Notes: generated from the letters alone by a model not told the origin. A DNA stretch of 64,000 nucleotides from Neobacillus piezotolerans (GCF_003362805.1 NZ_QNQT01000003.1:62001-126000); one strand, 5' to 3'. Positions 8,434-17,840 are shown, numbered from the stretch's first letter. Translations and numbers: made by a program.

Positions 8434-9594
8434 ATGAATTTTAATGAAAAAATCAACAGGTTGAACACAGGATCGATTAAATGGGAGATGACTGAACAAA
8501 TATATGGAACAAGCGATGTTTTGCCAATGTGGATCGCGGACATGGATTTTCGCCCGCCACAGGAATTGATTGATGCCGTACAAAAAAGGGTGGAGCATGG
8601 AATCTTCGGCTATACGTTTGTCCAGCCATCCGTCAACGAAGCGATCGGCAGCTGGCTGGCTTCGCGGCACGGCTGGACAATCGACCACGCCTGGCTGGCA
8701 TACGCGAGCGGCGTAGTGCCGGCGATTGCGGCGGCGATCCAGGCATATACAGAGCAGGGAGATAAAGTACTCGTTCAGCCTCCCGTCTACAATCCTTTTT
8801 TCGAGATGATTGAAGCGAACGGAAGACTGGTAGAAACATCACCACTCGTTTTAAAAAATGGGCGCTATGAAATTGATTATGCTGACTTTGAGGAAGCTTT
8901 GAAAAAAGGATGCAAACTGTTCCTGCTGTGCAACCCCCATAACCCTGGCGGACGCGTCTGGACAAAAGATGAACTCGGGCGCCTGGCCGAGCTTTGCCAT
9001 AAGTATGATTGCCTGATTGTTTCCGATGAAATCCATTCGGATATTATTTTCAAGGGGCGGCGGCATGTGCCAATCGCAAGCCTCGGGGAGGAAATCGCGG
9101 ATAGGACGGTGACGTTTATAGCGCCAAGCAAAACGTTTAACCTCGGAGGCATCCAGGCAGCGGCCGCAATTATCTCGAATGAAAGGCTTCGTGAAAAATT
9201 CAAACAAGCACAGAATACACAGGGATTCAAAACATTGAACACATTCGCGGCTGTCACAACCGAAGCCGCCTACTTGCATGGGGCCGCATGGCTGGAAGCC
9301 TTGCTTGAATACATAGAGGGCAATGTTTCATTCACAAGGGATTTTTTAGAAAACAGCCTTCCTTCTGTAAAATTCGTCGAACCCGATGGCACGTACCTTC
9401 TATGGCTTGACTGCAGGGAATTGTCACTTACGGATGAAGAAATCCAGCATAAGTTAATCGAAAAAGGGAAACTCGCACTGGAGCCCGGCACAAAATACCG
9501 CCAGGGCGGGGAAGGCTTTGTCAGGATGAATATTGCCTGTCCAAGAGAAGTACTTGCAGACGGGCTCGGGCGCCTTAAAAAGGCGTTCAGTTAA
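8434..9594 (+). CDS. patB: Cystathionine beta-lyase / C-S lyase (PatB)
   Basis: A 386-residue fold-type I pyridoxal-phosphate enzyme of the MalY/PatB group. It cleaves C-S bonds in cystathionine and other cysteine conjugates, giving a thiol, pyruvate and ammonia. Family features are MWIADMDF near residue 32, the CNPHNPGGRVW loop, SDEIHSDI and the Schiff-base lysine in APSKTFNLGG. The ATG at 8434 is preceded by GGGGGT. It belongs with the yugE/yugF cluster and is the sulfur-metabolism gene of this part of the window. Confidence 0.93.
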   Translation: MNFNEKINRLNTGSIKWEMTEQIYGTSDVLPMWIADMDFRPPQELIDAVQKRVEHGIFGYTFVQPSVNEAIGSWLASRHGWTIDHAWLAYASGVVPAIAAAIQAYTEQGDKVLVQPPVYNPFFEMIEANGRLVETSPLVLKNGRYEIDYADFEEALKKGCKLFLLCNPHNPGGRVWTKDELGRLAELCHKYDCLIVSDEIHSDIIFKGRRHVPIASLGEEIADRTVTFIAPSKTFNLGGIQAAAAIISNERLREKFKQAQNTQGFKTLNTFAAVTTEAAYLHGAAWLEALLEYIEGNVSFTRDFLENSLPSVKFVEPDGTYLLWLDCRELSLTDEEIQHKLIEKGKLALEPGTKYRQGGEGFVRMNIACPREVLADGLGRLKKAFS

Positions 9595-9621
9595 AGCAGG
9601 TGCCTCCTTTACAGACGAATG

Positions 9622-9655
9622 AAAAAGGCCATCCCAGCGTAGGGATGGCCAAATT
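9622..9655. terminator. Bidirectional terminator between patB and ppaC
   Basis: GGCCATCCC (9627-9635) pairs with GGGATGGCC (9642-9650) between converging genes, flanked by A and T runs. Confidence 0.85.
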
Positions 9656-9658
9656 CGT

Positions 9659-10597
9659 TTATTGATTCCGTTTCTGGAATGTTTCTGTAAGGACCGGGAC
9701 GATTTGCTTTTTCCTTGAAACAACGCCTTTCAAAACGGCAGTGTTATTTTCAAGGGCAACATTGTAAGCGTGCTCTACAGCCGAAGCCTCGCGACCTACA
9801 GCCAGCCCGATTGAATCATTCGTCAGGATGTCGGTTACAACAAACAGGAACAAATCGAGCCCTTTTTCATCGACAACCGCCTGGATTGCATGTTCCAGTT
9901 CGCCCTTCCTTGCCATCACGTCGTTCGTATCAACCGCGTTCACCTGGGCAATTTCCACTTTCGCCGAACCCATCTGGAATTCTTTCGCATCGAGCGAAAT
10001 CAGCTGGGCAATCGACTTGTCGCTCAAGTCCGCACCCGCCTTCAGCATGGCGAGGCCGTAGCTCTGGGCGTCAATACCCGCTATTTCAGCAAGCTCCGCC
10101 GCGGCGTCGATATCTTCCTGCGTACAAGTAGGCGATTTGAAAAGCAGTGAATCCGAAATGATTGCCGAAAGCATCAGCCCGGCAGTCGCCTTATCGATTT
10201 CAATTCCTTTTTCCTTGTAGATTTTGTTAAGGATTGTAGCCGTGCAGCCAACTGGCTCCGCGCGGTAATAAAGCGGGTCGCTCGTTTCAAAATTAGCGAT
10301 CCTGTGGTGGTCGATCACTTCGAGGATGCCCACTTCCCCAATATCGTCGGCACTTTGCTGCCTTTCATTATGGTCGACAAGAATGACGCCAGCGGCTTCG
10401 CCGGATACCTTGCCAACAAGGCGGGGTGCTTCGACGCCAAATGTTTTCAGCGCATGCGCGGTCTCACCGTTAACCTCACCAAGGCGGACGGCCTCCGCAT
10501 CGACACCGAGCTTTTTCTTCAGTTCGGCATACGCAATAGCGGAACAAATCGAATCTGTATCGGGATTTTTATGTCCAAAAACAAGAACCTTATTCAT
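9659..10597 (-). CDS. ppaC: Manganese-dependent inorganic pyrophosphatase
   Basis: A 312-residue family II (DHH) pyrophosphatase that hydrolyses PPi to two phosphates in the cytoplasm, pulling biosynthetic reactions forward. Metal and substrate motifs are GHKNPDTDS (8-16), VDHNE (about 74-78), VIDHHR (about 94-99) and the C-terminal SRKKQ loop (about 294-298). The length is typical of the family. AAGGAGA precedes the ATG. It converges on patB with a shared terminator. Confidence 0.96.
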   Translation of the reverse strand: MNKVLVFGHKNPDTDSICSAIAYAELKKKLGVDAEAVRLGEVNGETAHALKTFGVEAPRLVGKVSGEAAGVILVDHNERQQSADDIGEVGILEVIDHHRIANFETSDPLYYRAEPVGCTATILNKIYKEKGIEIDKATAGLMLSAIISDSLLFKSPTCTQEDIDAAAELAEIAGIDAQSYGLAMLKAGADLSDKSIAQLISLDAKEFQMGSAKVEIAQVNAVDTNDVMARKGELEHAIQAVVDEKGLDLFLFVVTDILTNDSIGLAVGREASAVEHAYNVALENNTAVLKGVVSRKKQIVPVLTETFQKRNQ

Positions 10598-10836
10598 CGG
10601 AACATTCTCTCCTTGTATGTTTAAATAATTTTTCGCCTCATCTATTTTACCAGTTCTACTTCATCTTTTCTAATATGCGGGAGGATAATTTTTATTTCGG
10701 GAAAAAACTGTTTGAAAATAACCGATTTTGCATCAGCAAAAGGAATTTCGCGCAAAGTAGGAACAGCGAAAGGCTATTAAAAGCCGTGTCATGTGGCTGT
10801 TGATGGCCTTGGTAAAAATGAAAGGGGTACAGCGTG

Positions 10837-10986
10837 ATGGTGTACAGGAATCTCTCCCAATATCGTGTCCGAAAAGGAAGAAAAGCAAAGTATTCAGGTG
10901 TCGAGGCTTCATATGAATTTACAACCGGCAACGAAATCGGCCTCGAAGAAAAAACCTCAAAACAGGAACAGAATCCGAAAGGCTGA
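10837..10986 (+). CDS. Possible small protein of 49 residues
   Basis: An ATG at 10837 (with an adjacent GTG at 10834) follows AAGGGG at a good distance and opens a 49-codon frame with a lysine- and arginine-rich first half and an acidic, glutamine-rich tail. The frame is closed by a stop just upstream. I do not recognise a family. The gap between ppaC and the next genes is otherwise empty, and the antisense frame here has poorer support. It could be a small spore-type protein or a chance frame. Confidence 0.35.
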   Translation: MVYRNLSQYRVRKGRKAKYSGVEASYEFTTGNEIGLEEKTSKQEQNPKG

Positions 10987-11194
10987 TAGTCTTTTCACGG
11001 TCTACTTAATATAGCCGCAACCTATTCCCTTCTCTTGCAAGTTTTGATACAAATCTCCCTAAGCCCGGAATCCCAAGCTCGGCATACGCGTACAGGATTC
11101 CACCAAGAAGGGGGGAAAGGGACGGCTCATGAAAATCATAGTCTTTCCACCCACGATTTTCATTAAGCATTTCCCGCAGGATTCGATTTTCAGC

Positions 11195-11224
11195 AAAAAA
11201 GGAAACAGCCAATCAGCTGTTTCC
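11195..11224 (-). terminator. Terminator overlapping the stop of the small membrane protein gene
   Basis: GGAAACAGC and GCTGTTTCC pair around the TGA stop at 11213-11215, followed on the minus strand by TTTTTTG. Confidence 0.85.
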
Positions 11225-11419
11225 TTCTGGTCCGCCCCTTTTTGCGAGCCTCTCTTCAAGCTCCTTCGCTTTTCGCGCTTCCTTTTTTGAGACACGGACA
11301 ATCAGCCACATCGTTCCGATTGCGCCAAGGAAGAAAAAGAAAAACGAAATCGCGGCGGGAATATATTCGCTTTTATCCTCTGGAAAATAGAGGAACAGTG
11401 CCATTACCAAGGAATCCAT
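11213..11419 (-). CDS. Small single-pass membrane protein, unknown
   Basis: A 68-residue protein with one strong hydrophobic segment (about residues 20-42, rich in phenylalanine) followed by a highly charged KKEARKAKELEERLAKR helix. AGGGGAAG precedes the ATG at 11419. I do not recognise a family. The stop codon lies inside the terminator hairpin, so translation and termination overlap. It sits between the cyclophilin lipoprotein gene and the gap before ppaC, all transcribed leftwards. Confidence 0.7.
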   Translation of the reverse strand: MDSLVMALFLYFPEDKSEYIPAAISFFFFFLGAIGTMWLIVRVSKKEARKAKELEERLAKRGGPEGNS

Positions 11420-11509
11420 ATCAATTCTTCCCCTTTAAGCCTGATTTCATCGTTAGTATACCATACCGGCGGCAAGAGGGTCCTTATAACAACTTTCTGT
11501 GGCGGGCTC

Positions 11510-12256
11510 TTATTTTAGGATTTTAATGTCCTTAATGATGATATCCTCTTCAGGCTTGTCCGATTCGCCAACCTTTACCTCTGCGATTTTATCCACTACA
11601 TCCATGCCCTCAATGACTTGGCCGAAGACTGTGTGTTTAAAATCAAGCCATGGCGTTCCGCCTTTTTCGTAGCCAACGATCGCTTCATGCGGATAGCCGG
11701 CTTCTTCCATCTGGCTTTTCAGGCCAGGATCCAAGTTTTTATTCTGGACAATGAAAAATTGGCTCCCGTTTGTATTCGGCCCCGAATTCGCCATGGATAG
11801 CGCGCCGCGGAAGTTAAGCAGCTGCTCCGAAAATTCATCCTCGAACGGCTTTCCGTAAATGCTTTCGCCGCCGCGGCCCGTACCTTCGGGGTCACCGCCC
11901 TGGATCATGAAATCATTGATGACCCTATGGAATGTCACTTCGTCATAGTAGTCTTTTTCGCTAAGCTTGATAAAATTATCAACCGTTTTTGGAGCTAATT
12001 CGGGGAACAGCTTGATTTTTATGCTTCCCATCGAAGTCACCATTTCAACGAGCCTTTCATTTTCCGCTACATCGTTCGAAAGCTGCGGATATGATTTTAC
12101 TTCCGGTGCCTGCTGATCATCTTTTTTTTCCGTTTGCTCCGGCGCCTTCTGTCCGGAACCCGTCGTCTTTTTGTCGTCCGCCTTATCCCCTGACGACGCA
12201 CATGCCGATAAAATCAGCATTGCGGCGGCCAATAAGGCCGTGATTTTCAGTTTCAC
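11510..12256 (-). CDS. Cyclophilin-type peptidyl-prolyl isomerase lipoprotein
   Basis: A 248-residue protein beginning with a lipoprotein signal ([18 protein letters not shown], lipobox LSAC), a charged linker and a cyclophilin domain over about residues 65-246. Catalytic landmarks are [17 protein letters not shown] and NTNGSQFFI. It probably folds exported proteins at the outer face of the membrane; B. subtilis has the unrelated PrsA for that purpose. The GTG start at 12256 was chosen because GGAGGG is seven bases upstream and it places the signal peptide at the N-terminus; longer in-frame starts add 24 residues ahead of it. Confidence 0.9.
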   Translation of the reverse strand: MKLKITALLAAAMLILSACASSGDKADDKKTTGSGQKAPEQTEKKDDQQAPEVKSYPQLSNDVAENERLVEMVTSMGSIKIKLFPELAPKTVDNFIKLSEKDYYDEVTFHRVINDFMIQGGDPEGTGRGGESIYGKPFEDEFSEQLLNFRGALSMANSGPNTNGSQFFIVQNKNLDPGLKSQMEEAGYPHEAIVGYEKGGTPWLDFKHTVFGQVIEGMDVVDKIAEVKVGESDKPEEDIIIKDIKILK

Positions 12257-12307
12257 AAAGCATCCCTCCATTTTACTACTGTAACCGATATTACAAGCTT
12301 TTGCACT

Positions 12308-12335
12308 TTGTTTTTCCATCGTTTTCATCCATAAT
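12308..12335 (+). promoter_or_regulatory. Candidate promoter of kapB
   Basis: TTGTTT (12308-12313), 16-bp spacer, CATAAT (12330-12335), about 43 bp before the kapB start. Confidence 0.4.
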
Positions 12336-12377
12336 GATAGATAACTGTGAATGATAATTCCAAAAGGAGTGGTCAGC

Positions 12378-12761
12378 TTGTCTGAGCTTCAAAAAGGTGA
12401 CATCGTAACCGCCATTTATAAAACAGGAAAATACATTGCCGAATATGTAGAAGAACGCCCGAATGGCATGTTGGTCAGGATTCTCGCAGTCCAGAAACAC
12501 CCGATGCAGGGCGACCTTCATCATCCAAAAGATGCCGAAGTCGGCTTTTTTCATGAACGCCGCGCCCTCTCCTATCGGGAAGGGGCTATGATTCCGAAGC
12601 AAATGGTGAAAAAATTCAGCGGTGAAGTCCCGGATTATAACCAATCACTCAAGGATGCGCTGGAAAAAATGAAAGCCGAACTTACAAATGAGACTGGAGC
12701 CTGGGGTGAAATGAGCCTACGCAATCTTGAAGCTCTTGAAAAAGAGTATTTCGCGCAATAA
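12378..12761 (+). CDS. kapB: Kinase-associated protein B
   Basis: A 127-residue protein matching KapB, the lipoprotein-like partner needed for KinB signalling to the sporulation phosphorelay in B. subtilis. Characteristic parts are [15 protein letters not shown] near the N-terminus and [16 protein letters not shown]-like text (here [16 protein letters not shown]). The TTG at 12378 is chosen as start because AAAAGGAG lies eight bases upstream; the ATG further up overlaps that site. No kinB is next to it in this window. It converges on kapD. Confidence 0.88.
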   Translation: MSELQKGDIVTAIYKTGKYIAEYVEERPNGMLVRILAVQKHPMQGDLHHPKDAEVGFFHERRALSYREGAMIPKQMVKKFSGEVPDYNQSLKDALEKMKAELTNETGAWGEMSLRNLEALEKEYFAQ

Positions 12762-12765
12762 AGAA

Positions 12766-12818
12766 CAAATTGCGCAAGCATCTTCGTGACAGGGCAAGGT
12801 CGCCTGCCCCTGGTTTTA
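12766..12818 (+). repeat. Partial copy of the intergenic hairpin element found at 18341-18585
   Basis: AGAACAAAT-TGCGCAAGC followed by CTTCGTGACAGGG and a CCTG-CCCTG arm closely resembles the left end of the larger element; GGGCA and TGCCC form the hairpin. It lies just past the kapB stop codon. Confidence 0.6.
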
Positions 12819-12827
12819 AGAAACACA

Positions 12828-12862
12828 AAGGCCAAATCACATAAATTGTGACTTGGCCTTTT
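12828..12862. terminator. Bidirectional terminator between kapB and kapD
   Basis: AAAGGCCAA-TCACA pairs with TGTGA-TTGGCCTTT between converging genes. Confidence 0.85.
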
Positions 12863-13481
12863 ACACGAATTCATTGAGAAGCTTCGAAAAATCGATCCTG
12901 TCACCGATTGTCGTTGGCTTTGGTTTTTCAAGATACCGTTTGTCCTTTTCGACAAGCTTGAAAATATTGTACGTTGTCAAGGCATCGTCAAGGGCGCGGT
13001 GATGCTTCCCTGTCCCTTCCTTGCCGTATTCCTGGACCGCTTTCCAGAGCCCTGTCTGATTTTGGTCTCCGAAAAACCGCTTATATTCCATTGAAAGGTC
13101 GATTTCTTTTCCCCTTAACGGAAAAGGAAGCCGTGAAGCCTCGCAATTATGGCGAAGCACTTTCATATCCATGTTTCCCCAAGTCACTATCGTGTTTTCC
13201 TGATTCCGGCCAAGTTCCTGGAAGTACCTGACCAGGTCCGCAAATGGCATCCCCGCATCAATCTGCTCCTGGGTAATATGTAGGAATGATTTGCAACGGT
13301 CCGAAAGAATCGGAAACCTTGCCGGCCTTACATATGCCGAGAACTGGGATTGAATTTTGTTATCGATAACGGAAACGACGCCCGCTTCAATGATTTCCGG
13401 AAAAAACTCTCTTGTCCTGACGTTTTTTTCCGGCATCGTAAATTCAAAGTCAATAAACAAAAATTGCTTTTTCGCTGACAA
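12861..13481 (-). CDS. kapD: 3'-5' exonuclease KapD, inhibitor of the KinA sporulation pathway
   Basis: A 206-residue DEDDh-type exonuclease fold protein. The first motif FIDFEF is at about residues 8-13, the second in WGNMDMKVL near 100 and the third HRALDDA near 161. KapD of B. subtilis was described as an inhibitor of KinA-dependent sporulation; whether it acts as a nuclease there is unclear to me. The TTG at 13481 is selected because GGGGAGGAG precedes it by eight bases and it gives the expected N-terminus; a GTG three codons upstream overlaps the ribosome site. Confidence 0.9.
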   Translation of the reverse strand: MSAKKQFLFIDFEFTMPEKNVRTREFFPEIIEAGVVSVIDNKIQSQFSAYVRPARFPILSDRCKSFLHITQEQIDAGMPFADLVRYFQELGRNQENTIVTWGNMDMKVLRHNCEASRLPFPLRGKEIDLSMEYKRFFGDQNQTGLWKAVQEYGKEGTGKHHRALDDALTTYNIFKLVEKDKRYLEKPKPTTIGDRIDFSKLLNEFV

Positions 13482-13707
13482 TCCATCCACTCCTCCCCTG
13501 CGCCTGTACTATAGTATATTTGGAACATGTACAATTACTTGTGCGCGTGCTCTATTTTTAAATATTTCTTTTTCCTCGCTCTTGACAGGCAGTAAGAATT
13601 CACAAGCCTTCCCACTCCCTTATGCAAGGTTTACCTTATTATAGCATGGAAATGGGCAAATTTTTGAAATTTTTTTACAATATTTTGGGCACTCAGCCCC
13701 TTCAAAA

Positions 13708-13736
13708 AGCAAAACAGGCAGCGGGGCCGCTGCCTT
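13708..13736 (-). terminator. Terminator of the thioesterase gene
   Basis: GGCAGCGG and CCGCTGCC (minus strand) pair tightly and are followed by TGTTTTGC, touching the stop codon at 13735. Confidence 0.85.
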
Positions 13737-14121
13737 ATTTTTTGAGTTTTAGCACGGCCATTGTGCATCTGGAAATGCAAACCGGCTTTCCTTCTTCATC
13801 CATAATCCTAATATCCCAAACCTGGGTTGTTCTTCCCTGGTGCAGAACGGTTGCGACAGCCTTTACATTCCCTTCACGGATTCCGCGCACATGGTTGGCG
13901 TTAATTTCCAGCCCCGCGACCGACTCGGTTTCCTGGTCGACGAGTTGATAAGCCCCTATACTGGCGACCGTTTCGGCAAGCGCGACGGATGCCCCTCCGT
14001 GCAACAGGCCGAATGGCTGCCTGGTCCTTTCGTCGACAGGCATCGTCGCCTCGACTCTGCCCTTTTCAAGCAATGTAATCTCAATGCCAAGCGCTTCAAT
14101 CAGCGTATTTTTTGTTTCCAT
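13735..14121 (-). CDS. Hotdog-fold thioesterase, PaaI family (YuxO-like)
   Basis: A 128-residue single hotdog-domain protein with the PaaI-type signature GLLHGGASVALAETVAS (about residues 38-54) and NHVRG near 77. Members cleave acyl- or aryl-CoA thioesters; the YuxO group in Bacillus has been linked to 1,4-dihydroxy-2-naphthoyl-CoA hydrolysis in menaquinone synthesis, which I recall but cannot confirm for this protein. GGGGAAG precedes the ATG. It has its own terminator. Confidence 0.85.
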   Translation of the reverse strand: METKNTLIEALGIEITLLEKGRVEATMPVDERTRQPFGLLHGGASVALAETVASIGAYQLVDQETESVAGLEINANHVRGIREGNVKAVATVLHQGRTTQVWDIRIMDEEGKPVCISRCTMAVLKLKK

Positions 14122-14237
14122 CGAGCTTCCCCAACTTTCTATTGTAAAATGTTCTATCTTTAATAATCGTTATACTGTAAATACTATGTATGTCCAGCAA
14201 TGGACCAACGGAAACTAGTCGAATGAGGTGAGCGCGG

Positions 14238-14420
14238 TTGAATAGATTCAGGGAAGGGCTGATTCCGACGATTCTCGGTTCAGCTGTCACTGCTGCCGGC
14301 TACGCAATGTCACGGAACAATGGAGTCAACAAAACGGTCGCCAATACTGTGCTTGGTTTTGGCCTTGCGCACGTCGTTCTTGGCACAATCGACTTATTCG
14401 AACACCGAAGGGAAATGTAA
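14238..14420 (+). CDS. Small hydrophobic protein, unknown
   Basis: A 60-residue protein starting with TTG at 14238, after GAGGTGA at six bases. It holds two hydrophobic glycine/alanine-rich stretches (LIPTILGSAVTAAGYAM and TVLGFGLAHVVLGTIDL) and ends in a charged EHRREM. Similar small proteins occur in bacilli, often with misleading automatic names; no function is known to me. It is convergent with the DedA gene and shares a terminator with it. Confidence 0.7.
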   Translation: MNRFREGLIPTILGSAVTAAGYAMSRNNGVNKTVANTVLGFGLAHVVLGTIDLFEHRREM

Positions 14421-14435
14421 CTGGACATTTGGTTA

Positions 14436-14466
14436 GGCAGGCCGGAATTAATCCGGGCTGCCTTTC
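14436..14466. terminator. Terminator shared by the small hydrophobic protein and DedA genes
   Basis: GGCAG-CCGGA pairs with TCCGG-CTGCC. The hairpin covers the last codons of the DedA gene. Confidence 0.75.
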
Positions 14467-15104
14467 TGTATGGCGGACAGGCTGGCCGGGAGAATGGGCT
14501 CCTCCTTTTCGTTTTCATCGCCGCGTTTTTTTCTGAGAACCTTGAATAAACCATAAATAATGACTGCAACCAATACAATGGCCAGGAAAAACTCCTCGAG
14601 ATATCCCCCGGCAATCTTTGCATGTTCGCCGAACAAATACCCAGCGAAGAACATGATTGTCAGCCAGGCTGTGGCGCCGCTGTACGCGAAACACACGAAT
14701 GTTTTAATCGGAAGCCGGCTGAATCCATATAGGAAAGGTACGACCGACCTTGCTCCCGGCACAAAATAACTGAGCGAAAGGGAAAAAGCATGGTATTTGT
14801 CCATAAGCTTGAGGGAAGCGGCGATCTTTTTGGCGAACCGCTCCTTTTTTGCTAAAAAATTCAGCAGTGGCCAGCCGATGAACCTGCCGAAAAAATAGCT
14901 TGCCGTCAACGCCGTCAGCACACCCCCAAGTGCAGTAAAGAAAATAGGAAGTGTTTCCGATCGGCTTTGGGAAGCCGCGGCGCCAATCGTCATCATGATG
15001 ATTTCATTTGGCACCGGCAAGGTCGAGGATCCCAGCAAAAGCCAAAAAAACAAGCCAAAATAGCCGCTTTCTTTAAGAATATCCAAGAGAAAATCGAGAT
15101 CCAT
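14448..15104 (-). CDS. DedA family membrane protein (VTT domain)
   Basis: A 218-residue integral membrane protein with about five hydrophobic segments. The DedA signature appears as LPVPNEIIMMTIGAAA (about 29-44), ALGGVLTALTASYFFGR and the FVPGARSVVPFLYG loop with its conserved arginine (about 113-126). DedA proteins handle membrane lipids and proton-motive homeostasis; some are undecaprenyl-phosphate flippases. The charged C-terminal tail is KKRGDENEKEE. GGAGGAAC precedes the ATG. The closest B. subtilis relative cannot be decided by eye. Confidence 0.88.
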   Translation of the reverse strand: MDLDFLLDILKESGYFGLFFWLLLGSSTLPVPNEIIMMTIGAAASQSRSETLPIFFTALGGVLTALTASYFFGRFIGWPLLNFLAKKERFAKKIAASLKLMDKYHAFSLSLSYFVPGARSVVPFLYGFSRLPIKTFVCFAYSGATAWLTIMFFAGYLFGEHAKIAGGYLEEFFLAIVLVAVIIYGLFKVLRKKRGDENEKEEPILPASLSAIQKGSPD

Positions 15105-15189
15105 CCTTAGTTCCTCCCTTGCCCGGGGGTTTCCTTGCTATTCCTTTCCCCTTTTTTGTTTCAGGCAATCCTTTTCCAAACCGTATAGG

Positions 15190-15221
15190 CTGGCGCCGAT
15201 TCTCATATACATTAATGAATT
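15190..15221 (+). promoter_or_regulatory. Possible sporulation-type promoter ahead of the YuzC-like gene
   Basis: GTATA, about 14 bases of spacing and CATATACATTA resemble a sigma-E pattern. The match is loose and the distance to the gene is long. Confidence 0.25.
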
Positions 15222-15314
15222 GAAGCGTACAAAACGCGATTATTGGCTCGGTATAACTCTTTTGGAGAAAATCATGTTTAATTTACCCACTATTTTTTAA
15301 AGGAAGTGACGCAA

Positions 15315-15659
15315 TTGCACTATTTCGGCTATCCCCATTCAATGTACTCCGGGTATTCCGGGCCGTATGGCAGGGTCTTTCCCCCGGCAGTTCCCGACAC
15401 TTTCATGGCATCCGCGCGAAGGGTGAGGCCCGCCATATCGGAGGCCGAAATTTTAACGAATAAAATAGCCGGCTCCCGGGATTTATCCAAACGGATTATG
15501 GAAGCCGCCCAGGCGTCTAAAACGGAAACTGTCAGGAACTTGATTGCGTCTACGGGAGTCAGGAAGAATGCGGGAATTATCTACGATCCGGATGGAATTA
15601 CAATTGTTTTTACTGACGTCGGATGCTGCAGCGTTTCGGTTACACTTCGGTGGAAATAG
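15315..15659 (+). CDS. yuzC: YuzC-like inner spore coat protein
   Basis: A 114-residue protein with an aromatic, proline- and tyrosine-rich N-terminus (YFGYPHSMYSGYSGPYGR), a helical middle (residues about 25-80) and the tail VGCCSVSVTLRWK. This layout resembles YuzC, which I recall as an inner spore coat protein of B. subtilis. The TTG at 15315 follows AAAGGAAG; the GTG at 15306 touches that site and is less likely. The C-terminal CC pair may be functional. Confidence 0.6.
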   Translation: MHYFGYPHSMYSGYSGPYGRVFPPAVPDTFMASARRVRPAISEAEILTNKIAGSRDLSKRIMEAAQASKTETVRNLIASTGVRKNAGIIYDPDGITIVFTDVGCCSVSVTLRWK

Positions 15660-15744
15660 CGTTTTAAATGACAGGACCGTATCCGGACTTTCTTATTTCC
15701 AATTTTAACATAGATGGGAGGGCTTTCCAAAGGGAGAAAGCCGG

Positions 15745-15778
15745 TAAAATAGGGCTGAACCCTTCATGGGCAGCCCTA
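15745..15778 (-). terminator. Hairpin downstream of the Gly/Tyr-rich protein gene
   Basis: AGGGCTG (15751-15757) and CAGCCCT (15771-15777) pair; on the minus strand the hairpin is followed by ATTTTACC. It may also terminate yuzC transcripts. Confidence 0.55.
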
Positions 15779-15900
15779 TCTCTTGTTCCTTGCGTGCGTG
15801 CTGATTGAAACTAATGGCGGAAATCCTTTCAGACTGGGATCCCAGGAACCATTGGTGAATGTTTTTTGTTCCGGGGCCGTTGGCTGACAAGGGAATATGG

Positions 15901-16098
15901 TCAATAATACGGAAATCCATAACCGTATCCGAACCCGTATCCCGGAAAACCGAACCCTGGATAGCCGCCAAATAGGCCGAAGGGGCGCGGGAAGAACAAT
16001 GCGCTTCCCAATACTCCTCCGAGCAGGCCTCCTAGAAATGGCCCTGCAAAAAATCGCTGATCCCCGCCATAGTAATATTGATTTCTCATGTCATACAT
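15901..16098 (-). CDS. Small Gly/Tyr/Phe-rich protein, probable spore or surface protein
   Basis: A 65-residue protein: MYDMRNQYYYGG, a glycine-rich hydrophobic stretch (FAGPFLGGLLGGVLGSALFF) and a tail of alternating glycine, tyrosine and phenylalanine. AAAAGGAGG precedes the ATG, so translation is well supported. Such compositions are common among spore coat and small spore-associated proteins of bacilli. No family could be named. Confidence 0.75.
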   Translation of the reverse strand: MYDMRNQYYYGGDQRFFAGPFLGGLLGGVLGSALFFPRPFGLFGGYPGFGFPGYGFGYGYGFPYY

Positions 16099-16195
16099 AT
16101 GGGAACCTCCTTTTCTGTGCTATAGCCTTCCTTATTTCATATGCAGGAGAGGAAGAGTTTGAGTGGGCGGGCTTTGGCTGGTAGGGATTGGCGGC

Positions 16196-16232
16196 AAAAA
16201 GCCCTCCGGTGTTGTGCCGGAGGGCTTGGTTT
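16196..16232 (-). terminator. Terminator of pepA
   Basis: AAGCCCTCCGG and CCGGAGGGCTT pair perfectly; the minus strand continues TTTTTG. Confidence 0.95.
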
Positions 16233-16259
16233 TAAACTAATCCTTATTTGGAATGCCTG

Positions 16260-17768
16260 TTATTTTTCAATTGGTTCGAAACGCTCAACGAACAGCGCAA
16301 GAGTCCGCGACATGACCCCTGTGGCGCCGGATGGACCAAGATCGGTGTCCTGTCTGGCGGTAGCAGTTCCGGCGATGTCAAGGTGCACCCAAGGAGTTCC
16401 TTCGGCGAATTCCCCGACAAACGCGCCGCCCATTACGGCATGGCCTTCAGAGCCTGGCGAGTTGTTCAAATCCGCGATTTTACTGCCGCGCACCCGCTCA
16501 AGATCCTTCTCGAATATTGGAAGGCGCCACATTTGCTCACCCGCTTCATAAGATGCCTCAAGCACTTGTTCAAACAGCTCTTCGTTATTTGTCATCGCGC
16601 CGGTCGTATGTAGGCCGAGCGCGGTGATAACCCCTCCGGTCAACGTCGCTACATCGACAAGGTATTGGGCTCCGTGGTGCTTGGCATACGTCATCGCATC
16701 CGCAAGGACCAAACGGCCTTCCGCATCCGTATTCAGCACTTCAATCGTTTTGCCGCTCATCGACGTGATCACATCATCCGGCTTGAAAGCACCGCCGCCG
16801 ATCATATTGTCGGTCGAAGGGATCACGGCGACGACATTCTGCTCAGGCTTCAATTCACCGATGATTTCCATCGCCCCCAGAACGGCGGCAGCACCCCCCA
16901 TGTCTGTCTTCATGCCGACAATGCCTGTTTTCGTCTTGATGGAATAGCCGCCCGTATCAAACGTAATACCCTTGCCAACAAGGCCAATCGCGTCTTCCCA
17001 CGTTTCTTTCCCCTGGTATTTAAGGACAATCATCCGTGGTTCTTCGACGGATCCCTGGTTGACCGCGAGAAGCGCGCCCATTCCAAGCTTCCTGATTTCC
17101 TCAAGGCCAAGGATTTCTGTTTCGAAGCCGTATTTTTCACCAAGCTTGCGCGCGTATTCCGCAATATCCGTAGCCTTCAGCATATTCCCCGGCGTGTTGA
17201 CAAGCGTCCTCGCGGAATTTGTTCCTTGCCCGTATGCATAGCCTACCGTAAGCGAAGCGTTGATTTCCTCTTCATCGGCTGCTTCCGTATAAACCGTAAT
17301 CGCTTCAAGCTTTTTCTCCGGTTCGTTTGGCTTTTGCTTATAACCTTCAAATGAATAAGTGGAGAGCGCGAATGCCTCGCTTGCGGCGTATGCCGCGTCC
17401 GCCGCGTCTATATCGTCCGCCAGGAATGAATCGAGCAAAATCGCCGCCTCTTCCTGCTTGGCGTTTTTCAGGGACTTGAATGCCCGGCCGAGCGCTTCCT
17501 TCAATTTATCGAATGTAAACTCCTTTTCCCTGCCAAGGCCGACAAACCAGATTTTTTTCGCCCCCGCCTTGCCAAGCGTATGTAATTTGCCTACTTCTTT
17601 CAGCTTGCCTGAAATGTCGCCATTTTTGGCAAGTTCATTCAGCTGTCCGCCGAACAGTTCATCAAGCGTTGCCAGCCCGCCCTCAAACTTAACCGGCTTG
17701 TCAAAAAGACCGACAATAAGGTTCTCATGGCTCGCAGAAAAATTCACTTCCGTTTTAACAGTAAACAT
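16260..17768 (-). CDS. pepA: Leucyl aminopeptidase, M17 family (YuiE)
   Basis: A 502-residue cytosolic aminopeptidase that trims N-terminal residues from peptides using two metal ions. The C-terminal catalytic domain shows [14 protein letters not shown] (about 256-269), [13 protein letters not shown] and the M17 signature [13 protein letters not shown] (about 335-347). The N-terminal domain is of normal length. The ATG at 17768 is placed by GGGAGG upstream; an in-frame ATG ten codons earlier overlaps it. It corresponds to yuiE in B. subtilis order. Confidence 0.95.
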   Translation of the reverse strand: MFTVKTEVNFSASHENLIVGLFDKPVKFEGGLATLDELFGGQLNELAKNGDISGKLKEVGKLHTLGKAGAKKIWFVGLGREKEFTFDKLKEALGRAFKSLKNAKQEEAAILLDSFLADDIDAADAAYAASEAFALSTYSFEGYKQKPNEPEKKLEAITVYTEAADEEEINASLTVGYAYGQGTNSARTLVNTPGNMLKATDIAEYARKLGEKYGFETEILGLEEIRKLGMGALLAVNQGSVEEPRMIVLKYQGKETWEDAIGLVGKGITFDTGGYSIKTKTGIVGMKTDMGGAAAVLGAMEIIGELKPEQNVVAVIPSTDNMIGGGAFKPDDVITSMSGKTIEVLNTDAEGRLVLADAMTYAKHHGAQYLVDVATLTGGVITALGLHTTGAMTNNEELFEQVLEASYEAGEQMWRLPIFEKDLERVRGSKIADLNNSPGSEGHAVMGGAFVGEFAEGTPWVHLDIAGTATARQDTDLGPSGATGVMSRTLALFVERFEPIEK

Positions 17769-17840
17769 CTCACAACCTCCCTTTCTACACTTTTCCATTA
17801 TAGCGAAAAGTGTGAAAAATTCATATATAGCCGTTTTGTC

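Noticed and set aside
10692-10931. Minus-strand frame of 79 codons
   Set aside because: No ribosome site; it overlaps a better-supported plus-strand small frame.
11006-11212. Minus-strand frame of 68 codons starting with TTG
   Set aside because: It begins inside the terminator hairpin of the upstream gene and has no ribosome site.
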